Origin: a virus
IMG/VR virus record: IMGVR_UViG_3300035701_002936
Span: 1-31,720 of that record
DNA: 31,720 nt
Strand: one strand, 5' to 3'
The position numbers were made by a program, and so were the translations under genes. Of this stretch, positions 7,033-14,110 are shown in pieces (within the stretch, counting starts at the first letter, position 1; every line of letters starts with the position of its first letter). The notes below the pieces were generated by a model. It saw nothing but the letters and a program-made list of their open reading frames with translations. It searched no databases and was not told where the DNA came from.

Positions 7033-8220
7033 TCACCGAATCCCGGAAGTCGGAACGGTGCTCAATCGAGAGGCAGCAATCTCGCAGTAGTGTTCGTCGA
7101 GTTCGACACCGATGCAGCGACGACCGAGTTGCCTGGCAGCCAATGCCGTCGTACCGCTGCCGAGAAACGGGTCGAGAATCACGCCACCGTCCGGGGTGGA
7201 AAGCAGCGTCAGCAGATACTCCATGAGGGCCAAGGGTTTGACCGTGGGATGGTGGTTGCCCGGCCCGCGTTCCTTCCTAGTCGCTTTGGAACAGTAGAAA
7301 AACCGGCTTGCCCGGCCCGAGTCGCCGTAGCTCACTTGAACGTCGCCCGCCTTGCCGAGACGGCCGTGATAGCCATCGCCAGCTTTGGTGCGGATACAGT
7401 TGGTGCCACTGGCGAGTGTCCCGGTCTGGGCATCCAGCAGGCGGCCTGCCTCTTCGTCGAGCAAGAGATTCGCTGGCCAGCGTCCGCACTCCGAGCCGCC
7501 CACCGGCGAACGCTTCGTGCTATTCCAACCCGCGTCCGTTAGGCTATCGCCTCGCGTGCGAATGGTGCTCTCGGTGCCGATGCGGCAGGCGTCGATATTC
7601 ATGCCTGCCACGCCCCAGGCGAGGGCATTGTGGGCGATCGTGCCATCCAGCGGCTTCATCGCCAGGACAAGTGGTTCCCACGCTGGCTTCAATGCCAGCC
7701 CCCAGCCGGTCCACCGCGCGCCCTCGGGGGTCGCCGGGGCGGTAATGGCGCACTCGGCTTCGGGATTATGCAGATCGCCGTAGACCTCGTTCGTGCGGCC
7801 ATTGTCGGCGAGCGAGTAGCCTGGCCTTCCCAGCTTCGAGCCGATGACTTCGCGCTTGGCCCCCTTGGACTTGTCGATGAGCTTGCCGATGTCGCCGCAC
7901 TTGGGCATCCCCTGCCCATAGAGCCACATCAGGCAGTCCCGGATTTCCCAGCCGGCCTCTTCGATCGCGCACGTCAGGCGGTGAAAGGTTCGCGTGCCAC
8001 CGAAGGCCAGCATCATCGCGCCCGGCTTGCACACGCGAGCGATGGCCCGCCAATACACGGGGCCGGGAATGGCCTTGTCCCACTCCTTCTCCATGAAATG
8101 GAGTGAGTACGGCGGGTCTGTGACAACGAAGTCAACCGACGCCTCGGGCAGCGTCGGCAGCACGTCGAGCAGGTCGCCGTGGTAGATCGTGATGTCGTTC
8201 TTGTCGTAGTACGGCTGCAA
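7033..8220 (-). CDS. DNA methyltransferase, beta class (N6-adenine or N4-cytosine), 395 aa
   Basis: This enzyme transfers a methyl group from S-adenosylmethionine to an exocyclic amino group in DNA. The order is catalytic motif IV TDPPYSL (34-40) first and SAM-binding motif DPFLGSGTT (350-358) near the C-terminus, which is the beta-class arrangement. DPPY is used by N6-adenine enzymes and by some N4-cytosine ones, so base specificity is open. The central region (about 100-300) is long and contains the likely target-recognition part. The start is a TTG at 8220: an in-frame TGA lies two codons upstream and no ATG occurs for 40 codons, while MQPYYDKNDITIYHGD matches family N-termini. No restriction endonuclease gene is adjacent, so it is probably an orphan enzyme protecting or marking phage DNA. 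Confidence 0.9.
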   Translation of the reverse strand: MQPYYDKNDITIYHGDLLDVLPTLPEASVDFVVTDPPYSLHFMEKEWDKAIPGPVYWRAIARVCKPGAMMLAFGGTRTFHRLTCAIEEAGWEIRDCLMWLYGQGMPKCGDIGKLIDKSKGAKREVIGSKLGRPGYSLADNGRTNEVYGDLHNPEAECAITAPATPEGARWTGWGLALKPAWEPLVLAMKPLDGTIAHNALAWGVAGMNIDACRIGTESTIRTRGDSLTDAGWNSTKRSPVGGSECGRWPANLLLDEEAGRLLDAQTGTLASGTNCIRTKAGDGYHGRLGKAGDVQVSYGDSGRASRFFYCSKATRKERGPGNHHPTVKPLALMEYLLTLLSTPDGGVILDPFLGSGTTALAARQLGRRCIGVELDEHYCEIAASRLSTVPTSGIR

Positions 8221-8285
8221 GATTCACCAGACCACAAAAGGCATGTATCTATCAGTTGGTATGCAAAACGCTGCCCAAATGGCGG

Positions 8286-8810
8286 CTACTGGTGGCGTTT
8301 GTTTTCCAGGAAGAAGGTCTGATCGGGCGCTTCGCGCGAGCGGAAGTCGCCCCAGACGTTCAGACCCACGGCGTTGAACAGGCCGTAGATTTTGTTGAAG
8401 CACCAGCGCACCGAGGGTTCGGCCGTAGGGCTTGAACCGGATTTGACGGCATCGCGCCATTGACCGAGCGTGCCGGTTATGACGGCCGCCAGCACCCCGC
8501 GGGCCAGGGTCTCCGCCGTCACAAACGGCATACCCGCTGCAAACTGCAAAATGTCGAGCATGTCCCGCTCGTCGGCAGCCAGAAACACGCTGAACGAGAC
8601 GTGGGCCAGCAGGCTCGGCGGCAGACCGACCGGGGCCTGCGGATCGCGCAGCGCCGCCAAGCAGCTCAGGAACCGCTCGGCGTCGGACAGTTCCCTCCGG
8701 CAGGCGTCCGTTTGCTGGGCGGGGCTGTAGCCCAGGACCTTGTGGCTAATGCCCAGGAACGTGCGGAAATCGACGTTGGGCTGCGTAATCAGGATCGCGT
8801 CTGGCTGCAT
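8286..8810 (-). CDS. Unknown protein of 174 aa
   Basis: The sequence is mostly predicted helical and has no signal peptide. It begins MQPDAILITQPNVDFRTFLG and contains a long hydrophobic-amphipathic segment (LDILQFAAGMPFVTAETLARGVLAAVITGTLGQW). The C-terminal third contains RWCFNKIYGLFNAVGLNVWGDF. The ATG at 8810 has a weak GGAAG six bases upstream. It lies between the methyltransferase and the tRNA-like element. A gap of 65 bp to the methyltransferase start holds no recognisable signal. I do not recognise the family. Confidence 0.65.
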   Translation of the reverse strand: MQPDAILITQPNVDFRTFLGISHKVLGYSPAQQTDACRRELSDAERFLSCLAALRDPQAPVGLPPSLLAHVSFSVFLAADERDMLDILQFAAGMPFVTAETLARGVLAAVITGTLGQWRDAVKSGSSPTAEPSVRWCFNKIYGLFNAVGLNVWGDFRSREAPDQTFFLENKRHQ

Positions 8811-8833
8811 CGCTTGCTTCCGGGATAAGTGAG

Positions 8834-8903
8834 AGAGACCGCCGGAATTTGAACCCGGACCTCCGACCGGCTGCGGTCAGCGTGCTGCTTACACCACGGT
8901 GTC
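8834..8903 (-). tRNA. tRNA-like element, degenerate anticodon arm (no amino acid assignable)
   Basis: The minus strand folds into a recognisable tRNA pattern. The acceptor strands GACACCG and CGGTCTC pair at 6 of 7 positions, bases 8-9 are TG, and the D-arm GTGT-AAGCA-GCAC has a loop too short to carry the usual GG. There is a variable GAGGT and a T-arm CCGGG-TTCAAAT-TCCGG with a canonical TTCAAAT loop. The central arm is a near-perfect helix (CTGACCG/CGGTCGG) closing on CAGC, so there is no seven-base anticodon loop and no U33. No CCA is encoded. It is better read as a decayed tRNA, a tRNA mimic or a remnant attachment site than as a working tRNA. It fills the 141 bp gap between two genes. 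Confidence 0.5.
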
Positions 8904-8951
8904 GAGAACCCTGCCGTGGCCTCGCGGCAAGTCCGGCAGGGAATAAATGGA

Positions 8952-9695
8952 CTAGCGGACGCGCCCCGATCCGGCCTCCTCTTCGACCCGCTCGACGCCG
9001 TTGTCCTTCACGGTGAGGAACGCGACGATCTGCTTGCAGATCGCCTCCTCGGAGGGGACTTTGGCAAACGGGGTCGAGCACTTCGTCACCAGCGGAGCGT
9101 GCCACGCGCCATAGCGGTTCTCGACCAGCTTCGTCCGCAGGGTGACGGGGACCGGATCGCGCGGCTCCAGCCCGCTGACATCCTCGCCGGCCGCGGCCCT
9201 GGCCTGGATGCCCGCCTCCGTAATCGGCAGGTAGGGGAAGAGCCGCTTGGCCTCCCGCAAGGCGCTGGTGTTGCCGCAGAAGAACTCCAGGAAGCGGCCC
9301 GTGGAGCGCTCGTAGACCAGGAAAGAGATGCCGGCCTGGCAGTGGGAATTGGGCGTCTTGGTCCGCTCTTCGATGTCCTGGAAGGTCTTGGAGGCCCGGT
9401 CGTAGCTGACGACGATGGCCTGCATGTCGCGCATGTCGATGGCTTTCGGCCGCCGCGCCAGCGGCAGGATGTCCACCGAGGTGCCGAGGTCGATGATCTC
9501 CTCTTCGGACTCCTTGATGCCGTAGTGGCCTTGGGGAATGAGGCCCTGTTGGTTGACCTTGCTCTTGGTGAACAGTTGCAGCCGGCCGAGGAAATCGCTT
9601 CCCTTGGCGAGATCGGCGAACTGTTCGTCGGTGCCGAGTTGCGTGGAGGGAAGCTGATTGAGGTTGACGGGAACCAAAGCAGTGTTGTCGGACAT
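8952..9695 (-). CDS. Unknown protein of 247 aa, replication-region context
   Basis: The N-terminus is polar (MSDNTALVPVNLNQLPSTQL). The body includes FLGRLQLFTKSKVNQQGLIPQGHYGIKES, a beta-rich middle (IDLGTSVDILPLARRPKAID) and paired features such as CQAGISFLVYERSTGRFLEFFCGN. No catalytic motif, signal or membrane segment is seen. Proteins of this look, next to helicases and partition-like genes in phages, are sometimes single-strand-binding or recombination factors, but I cannot support that from motifs here. The ATG at 9695 has AGGT upstream. It lies 52 bp after the ParB-like gene in the same operon. Confidence 0.7.
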   Translation of the reverse strand: MSDNTALVPVNLNQLPSTQLGTDEQFADLAKGSDFLGRLQLFTKSKVNQQGLIPQGHYGIKESEEEIIDLGTSVDILPLARRPKAIDMRDMQAIVVSYDRASKTFQDIEERTKTPNSHCQAGISFLVYERSTGRFLEFFCGNTSALREAKRLFPYLPITEAGIQARAAAGEDVSGLEPRDPVPVTLRTKLVENRYGAWHAPLVTKCSTPFAKVPSEEAICKQIVAFLTVKDNGVERVEEEAGSGRVR

Positions 9696-9747
9696 GGTTG
9701 TACCTGGGATTTCGGGATTTGGGACTCGATTCGTTCGGGGATTGGAT

Positions 9748-10647
9748 TCAGGGTTCTTCGTCGCTACATAGACCCTCCTCGGTTTGTGCTTTCAGCCTCA
9801 TTTGGATTCTGCGGCGCTGTTCTTCGATGCTCTTGGCGTCCAGGTGAAGCGCCCATTGCAAAGCGAGCCGCCAGCCGTCTAGCGGCGAGTGGCAATTCCC
9901 GGCCGCAAGCATCAACGGCGCGGCGCACGGCTGTTGATATTCAGAGACAAGTTCATTAACGTTGCGCAAATGCGGCGTGGGCGCGGCGTCTGGCTCGTAG
10001 AGCGTGTCCATCTTTCCCTGCCGCACCGCTTCCTGGTACTTCTTGAGGAAAGCGCCGACCGTGATGCTGAACTCGGTGACGGGGGCAGCCTTCGCCAGGT
10101 CAACAAACTGCGGCTGGTAGACGCGCGGGACGCGCGCCAGCTTGTAGGCTGATTCCAGGGGAATCTCGCCCCGGTCCACGCATTTCTGGATGTCGCCGCG
10201 AAGCGCGAGCAGGTGCAACTTTTCCCGCACCCAGCCGGGGTGCTTGTGTACCATCGTGGCTACCTGTGCGATGGTGATGCCCGGCTTGCACGACAGTATT
10301 CTCTTCAACTGTCGGGCGAACTCCGTGGGCGTCGTGTCCAGCCGCACGGCGTTCGCCTGAATCTGGACCGCCAACACGTCTTCGTCCGCGAGGTTGTGCT
10401 TGACCGTGCAGGGAACCACGAGAAGACGCAGTTCGCGGGCGGCCGTGAACCGCCGAAGCCCGTCCACTACTTCATACTTGCCGGTCTGCCGGGGCGACGG
10501 CCGCACGCAGATGGAGTTGAAGAACCCCTTGTCCGTAAGCGAGTCCCGCAGTTCCAGGTACTCGACCGACTCCCTATTCACTAGCCGCAGGACCACCCAC
10601 GGTTCCACAAGCTCGTCAGTCGGGATGTCTCGGTTTTCGTCGGGCAT
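9748..10647 (-). CDS. ParB-like partition/nuclease-fold protein, 299 aa
   Basis: The N-terminal ParB/sulfiredoxin-like fold is suggested by VRPSPRQTGKYEVVDGLRRFTAAREL, which carries the GxRR motif (GLRR, 63-66) that binds nucleotide in this family, and by QANAVRLDTTPTEFARQL (97-114), which corresponds to the conserved box after it. A helix-turn-helix follows at about 124-142 (ITIAQVATMVHKHPGWVREKL). ParB proteins are CTP switches that load at parS sites. Phage relatives can instead be transcription regulators or nucleases. The ATG at 10647 is preceded by GGAAAG. A longer in-frame version would read through the palindrome at 10667-10755 and is unlikely. No ParA gene is in view. It is the first gene of the leftward operon. 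Confidence 0.82.
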   Translation of the reverse strand: MPDENRDIPTDELVEPWVVLRLVNRESVEYLELRDSLTDKGFFNSICVRPSPRQTGKYEVVDGLRRFTAARELRLLVVPCTVKHNLADEDVLAVQIQANAVRLDTTPTEFARQLKRILSCKPGITIAQVATMVHKHPGWVREKLHLLALRGDIQKCVDRGEIPLESAYKLARVPRVYQPQFVDLAKAAPVTEFSITVGAFLKKYQEAVRQGKMDTLYEPDAAPTPHLRNVNELVSEYQQPCAAPLMLAAGNCHSPLDGWRLALQWALHLDAKSIEEQRRRIQMRLKAQTEEGLCSDEEP

Positions 10648-10810
10648 TGTTTCTTTCCGCGTCAACGTGACACCTACACATGAGGTCCAAAAACGAGAAA
10701 TTTCCAAAGGAACTTTGGAAAATCGGTCGTTTTGGACCTCATGTGTAGGTGTCACTGTTCACAGCAATCAGCGAACGTAGAGCGTTTATACGCCTCTTTG
10801 AGGACGAACC
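10648..10810. promoter_or_regulatory. Divergent control region between early operons
   Basis: This 163 bp lies between the starts of the leftward ParB-like gene and the rightward primase-helicase, so it must hold, or lie close to, the promoters of both arms. It is dominated by the nested palindrome at 10667-10755. The right part contains GAGG six to seven bases before the TTG start at 10811. I see no convincing -35/-10 pair in either direction. A TTGACG occurs just upstream of the ParB-like start, but without room for a -10 box. Phage-specific or AT-poor promoters would be missed by eye. Confidence 0.5.
10667..10755. repeat. Long nested inverted repeat (possible operator, parS-like site or origin)
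   Basis: The outer arms are 10667-10695 and 10728-10755. They are complementary throughout except for one missing T in the right arm's T-run. Inside them is a second inverted repeat, TTTCCAAAG (10701-10709) and CTTTGGAAA (10713-10721), with a three-base GAA loop. The whole can form a cruciform or an RNA hairpin of nearly 90 nt. It lies between divergent starts, so it is not a terminator for either neighbour. The ParB-like gene beside it makes a partition or autoregulatory site plausible. A MITE-like mobile palindrome is the other possibility. No clear target-site duplication flanks it. Confidence 0.85.
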
Positions 10811-13465
10811 TTGAAAGTCACCGAAGCCTTCCGCAACTTCCTCCAAGCCCGAAAGACAGCGGCCAACGCCGATCTCGTGGACGCCTGGACGCCGGCAATG
10901 GAGACACAACTCAACGTCGCTCCGGGCAAGGGAGAGCCGGTCGCTGGCAAGCGGTCAACCTGGTCCGATGGAGTCAACCATTGGTTCAACATTCGCATCC
11001 CCAAGAACGCCGCCATCGACCCCTCCTTTGATGACTACACGCTCACCTTCCCGCTCGAAGAGCACGCCGAGGGGATCGGCTGCACGGGATGGGATTGGCA
11101 GGCGCGGTGCTCGCGGTGGGTCGGCTTCGACTTCGACGCCATCACGGGCCATGCCAAGGGCGTCGGAATCTCCAATGAGTCTCTACAGCAGGTCAAGGAC
11201 GCCGCCTGTGCCTTGCCCTATGTCGAAGTCCGCAAGAGCACTGGCGGAGGCGGCATCCACCTCTACGTCCGCTTCGATGGCGTCCCCACGGCGAACCACA
11301 CCGAGCACGCGGCCTTGGCCCGATGCGTGCTGGGCATGATGGCCAGCGACACCGGTTTCGACTTCGCCAGCCAGATTGACGCCTGTGGCGGCGTGATGTG
11401 GATATGGCACCGCAAGATGACAGCCGCCAACCAGGGACTTGCGGTCATCAAGCCAGCGACCAAGGTGCTCACCGCCGCCGATCTGCCGGCCAACTGGCGG
11501 GACCACATCGAGGTCGTGACCCGACGCCGCGCGAAGGTCCGCATTAACGAAATTGCTGAGGAGAACCTAGACCCCTTCGAGGCGCTGGCGTCCGGCCGAA
11601 GGATCGTCCCCTTGGATAAGAGCCACAAGGCCCAGATCGAGGCCCTGATGCGTTCCGGCTTCACGACGCTCTGGATCGCCGACCACCACCTGCTCCAAAC
11701 TCACACCTGTGCGCTGCAAGAACTCATGGATAAGGAGGCCAAGGAACTCGGACTAACTGGTTTGTTCCGGACGGACAGCAAGGGCCGCAATCCCGAGTCT
11801 CCCAACTGCTTCCTTTTCCCCCTCCCTGGCGGCGGATGGAAAGTCTACCGCTTCTCGCAGGGCGTGGGCGAAGCCGAGACCTGGACGCAGGACGGGCAAG
11901 GTTGGACCACCTGTTACTTCAACCGCCCGCCCGACCTGGGAACCGTGTGTAAGGCGTTCGGCGGTGTCGAAGACCCAGACCAGGGCGGCTTTGTCTTCAC
12001 GAAAGCTAGTGAGGCCATCGAAGCGGCTTGCATCCTGGGGCAGGAAATTCAGCTTCCCGACAAGAACATGGAGGACCGCCGCACTGTGCTCAAGGCCCAC
12101 AAGGACGGGCGGCTGATAGCCCAGATCGAAAGCACCAAAGACGACGAACAGATGCCCAACTGGCTGGACAAGAAGGGCAAATGGGTCCGCGTCTTCGACG
12201 TGAAAATCGAAGCCGAAAAGAAGGACGACCTCGGCTCCACAGAATACGATAACGTCGTTCGCGCACTGAAAACACCGAGCAAGCAATTTGCCGGCTGGAT
12301 GGTAAGGGACAACGACGAATGGGCCGGGCAACCCAGCGCGAACGTCAAGATGTACTTGCAGGATTCAGGCCTACCGAAGAATGAGGCCGAGGCGATTATG
12401 GGCGGCGCGGTGAAACGCGCATGGAAGCTCATCAACATTCCCTTCCATCCCGAGTTCCCCGGCGGCCGGCAGTGGAACATGGATGCCGCGCAGTTCCGCT
12501 TCAAGCCGGTCGAATTGGCCGACGACGAGGCCCCGCGCCACCCGCATTGGGACTTGATTTTCAATCATTTCGGGGCCGATCTGACGCCTGCGCTTCGTGA
12601 ATTGCCGTGGGCGCAGGAGGCCGGGATCAAGACCGGCGGCGATTACATGAAGATGTGGCTGGCCTGCTCGTTCCGCGATGTTTTCGAGCCGACGCCCTAC
12701 ATCTTTGCCTACGGGCCGGAGGACTGCGGAAAGTCGATCATCCATGAAGCCATCAAGCTGCTTGTGACCAAAGGCGTCGTGGAAGCCGCCCACGCCTTGA
12801 CCAGCAACAATGACTTCAACGGCGAGCTTGCAAACGCCGTCATTTGCGTCGTCGAAGAGGTGGACATCTCCAAGACCAAAGGCGCTCACGCCAAGATTAA
12901 GAGGTGGGTAACAGGCCGCGTTATCGCCATCCGCCAGATGCGCACCGATGTCTATGAACAGCCGAATACGACGCACTGGATTCAGACCGCCAACGACCCA
13001 AAGAACTGTCCGGTATTCCCCGGCGACTCGCGCATCACGGTGATCTATGTCAATGATCTGCCGCCCGAAAAAAAGATTGCCAAGCACGAGTTGCTATTGA
13101 AACTTGAGGAGGAAGCGCCGCACTTCATGCGAACACTTATGGACCTGCAACTCCCCAGGGTCCAAGACCGCTTGCGGCTGCCGGTCGTCGCCACAGCCCG
13201 CAAGCTGCAAGCCGAGGAAAGCAACCGCACGCCTTTAGAGCAGTTCATCGGGGAGTGCTGCATCGAGAAAATGGGCGAGCGGACATTGTATAAGGACTTC
13301 TTCGACCGTTTCGAGGCTTGGCTAGACCCGAGCGAACGAGGCCACTGGTCGCGCCGCACAACAATCAAAGAGCTTCCCATGCGATTCCCGACAACTAACG
13401 GCCACGCCAACAGGAAATACGTCAGCAATCTCGTACTGCGGCCGGAGGCCGGCGTGCCGTGTTAG
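10811..13465 (+). CDS. Primase-helicase: primase-polymerase N-domain and SF3 (D5-like) helicase, 884 aa
   Basis: This is a bifunctional replication protein. The N-terminal part looks like an archaeo-eukaryotic primase/PrimPol domain: WVGFDFDAITGH (103-114) supplies the metal-binding aspartates, and RKSTGGGGIHLYVRF (141-155) has the SxGxGxH-type motif. The C-terminal part is a superfamily 3 helicase: Walker A GPEDCGKS (635-642), Walker B VICVVEEVD (677-685), and a motif C-like TANDPKNCPVFPGDSR. Such proteins lay primers and unwind DNA at a phage or plasmid origin. The start is a TTG at 10811 with GAGG six to seven bases upstream. The next ATG (residue 30) would cut into conserved sequence. It is the first gene of the rightward early operon. 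Confidence 0.88.
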   Translation: MKVTEAFRNFLQARKTAANADLVDAWTPAMETQLNVAPGKGEPVAGKRSTWSDGVNHWFNIRIPKNAAIDPSFDDYTLTFPLEEHAEGIGCTGWDWQARCSRWVGFDFDAITGHAKGVGISNESLQQVKDAACALPYVEVRKSTGGGGIHLYVRFDGVPTANHTEHAALARCVLGMMASDTGFDFASQIDACGGVMWIWHRKMTAANQGLAVIKPATKVLTAADLPANWRDHIEVVTRRRAKVRINEIAEENLDPFEALASGRRIVPLDKSHKAQIEALMRSGFTTLWIADHHLLQTHTCALQELMDKEAKELGLTGLFRTDSKGRNPESPNCFLFPLPGGGWKVYRFSQGVGEAETWTQDGQGWTTCYFNRPPDLGTVCKAFGGVEDPDQGGFVFTKASEAIEAACILGQEIQLPDKNMEDRRTVLKAHKDGRLIAQIESTKDDEQMPNWLDKKGKWVRVFDVKIEAEKKDDLGSTEYDNVVRALKTPSKQFAGWMVRDNDEWAGQPSANVKMYLQDSGLPKNEAEAIMGGAVKRAWKLINIPFHPEFPGGRQWNMDAAQFRFKPVELADDEAPRHPHWDLIFNHFGADLTPALRELPWAQEAGIKTGGDYMKMWLACSFRDVFEPTPYIFAYGPEDCGKSIIHEAIKLLVTKGVVEAAHALTSNNDFNGELANAVICVVEEVDISKTKGAHAKIKRWVTGRVIAIRQMRTDVYEQPNTTHWIQTANDPKNCPVFPGDSRITVIYVNDLPPEKKIAKHELLLKLEEEAPHFMRTLMDLQLPRVQDRLRLPVVATARKLQAEESNRTPLEQFIGECCIEKMGERTLYKDFFDRFEAWLDPSERGHWSRRTTIKELPMRFPTTNGHANRKYVSNLVLRPEAGVPC

Positions 13466-14019
13466 TCCGCGTCTACCGAACCGAGCCTTATACCGCATCC
13501 GTGCTCCGCGCATTCCTGGTCGCCGAGGTGGAAGTAGACGACCAGCCCGATGACGTGGCCTTCTTTGCCGATCAGTACGGCGGCGACTTCATTGACATTG
13601 AATCCCTTGACCCGAGGAAAAGACACCATGACGCAGATCAAGGACTCCGGCACCCGCTCCAACTTCACGACCGGCGCAGTTCGCGACGGGCAGGACGGCA
13701 AAGGCCGCATGGACCTCTTGCCTGTCCGCGCGCTGATCGAAGTCGCCAAGATATTCGAGGCCGGGGCCAAGAAGTACGCCGCCCGCAACTGGGAGAAGGG
13801 GATTCCGCTCTCCCGCTATATGGACTCGGGCCTGCGCCACACCATGAAGTGGCTGCGAGGCGACCGGGACGAGCCGCACTTGGCGATGGCGTGCTGGAAC
13901 TTCCTTTGTCTGCAAGACACGCAGCTCCGCATTGCCGAAGGGCTATTGCCGATGGAACTCAACGACCTGCCCTGCAATCCCCTCGAACTGACGCCGGAGG
14001 CCAAAGCCACGCTGATTGA
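13459..14019 (+). CDS. Doubtful small gene; first ~55 codons look coding, 3' end unclear
   Basis: A GTG at 13459 with GGAGG ten bases upstream starts a frame that overlaps the primase-helicase stop by 7 nt. Its first 50 or so residues look genuine: acidic and protein-like (FLVAEVEVDDQPDDVAFFAD, then QYGGDFIDIESLDP). The frame then stays open for another 130 codons, but this part lies fully inside the diphosphohydrolase gene in a different frame and has the arginine/proline-rich look of a shadow. A stop at 13608 is one frame away. A lost stop, a frameshift or a sequence error after about codon 45 would explain this. Function is unknown. Confidence 0.35.
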   Translation: MLVRVYRTEPYTASVLRAFLVAEVEVDDQPDDVAFFADQYGGDFIDIESLDPRKRHHDADQGLRHPLQLHDRRSSRRAGRQRPHGPLACPRADRSRQDIRGRGQEVRRPQLGEGDSALPLYGLGPAPHHEVAARRPGRAALGDGVLELPLSARHAAPHCRRAIADGTQRPALQSPRTDAGGQSHAD

Positions 14020-14110
14020 CCCCTCACGCATCACGATCCGGCGGATGCGCAAGGGCACCCGGTCGGCCAAGAATCCCTTCTACCAGAAGACGAGGAAGAG
14101 CCGTGGTTAA
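13628..14110 (+). CDS. dATP/dGTP diphosphohydrolase-like protein (MazG/MazZ-type, DUF5664), 160 aa
   Basis: The residues GRMDLLPVRALIEVAKIFEA, GAKKYAARNWEKGIPLSRYM, DSGLRHTMKWLRGDRDEPHL and AMACWNF match the all-alpha family described as dATP/dGTP diphosphohydrolase N-terminal domain, which includes phage MazZ. These enzymes cut dNTPs to dNMP and pyrophosphate through acidic residues that bind magnesium. The likely ligands here are in IEVAKIFEA and GDRDEPH. The ATG at 13628 has GAGG ten bases upstream. It sits in the replication module and probably adjusts the nucleotide pool. MazZ serves 2-aminoadenine DNA synthesis in some phages, but the family is also common in phages without it, and no PurZ or DatZ gene is visible here. 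Confidence 0.8.
   Translation: MTQIKDSGTRSNFTTGAVRDGQDGKGRMDLLPVRALIEVAKIFEAGAKKYAARNWEKGIPLSRYMDSGLRHTMKWLRGDRDEPHLAMACWNFLCLQDTQLRIAEGLLPMELNDLPCNPLELTPEAKATLIDPSRITIRRMRKGTRSAKNPFYQKTRKSRG

Noticed and set aside
10648-10755. N-terminal extension of the ParB-like protein through the palindrome
   Set aside because: The frame is open only because the palindrome lacks stops. The added residues have no family resemblance, and the ATG at 10647 starts a normal domain.
13628-14110. Claim that the phage has a 2-aminoadenine genome
   Set aside because: Only a MazZ-type protein is seen. PurZ, DatZ and a matching polymerase are not in the window, and the family occurs in ordinary phages.
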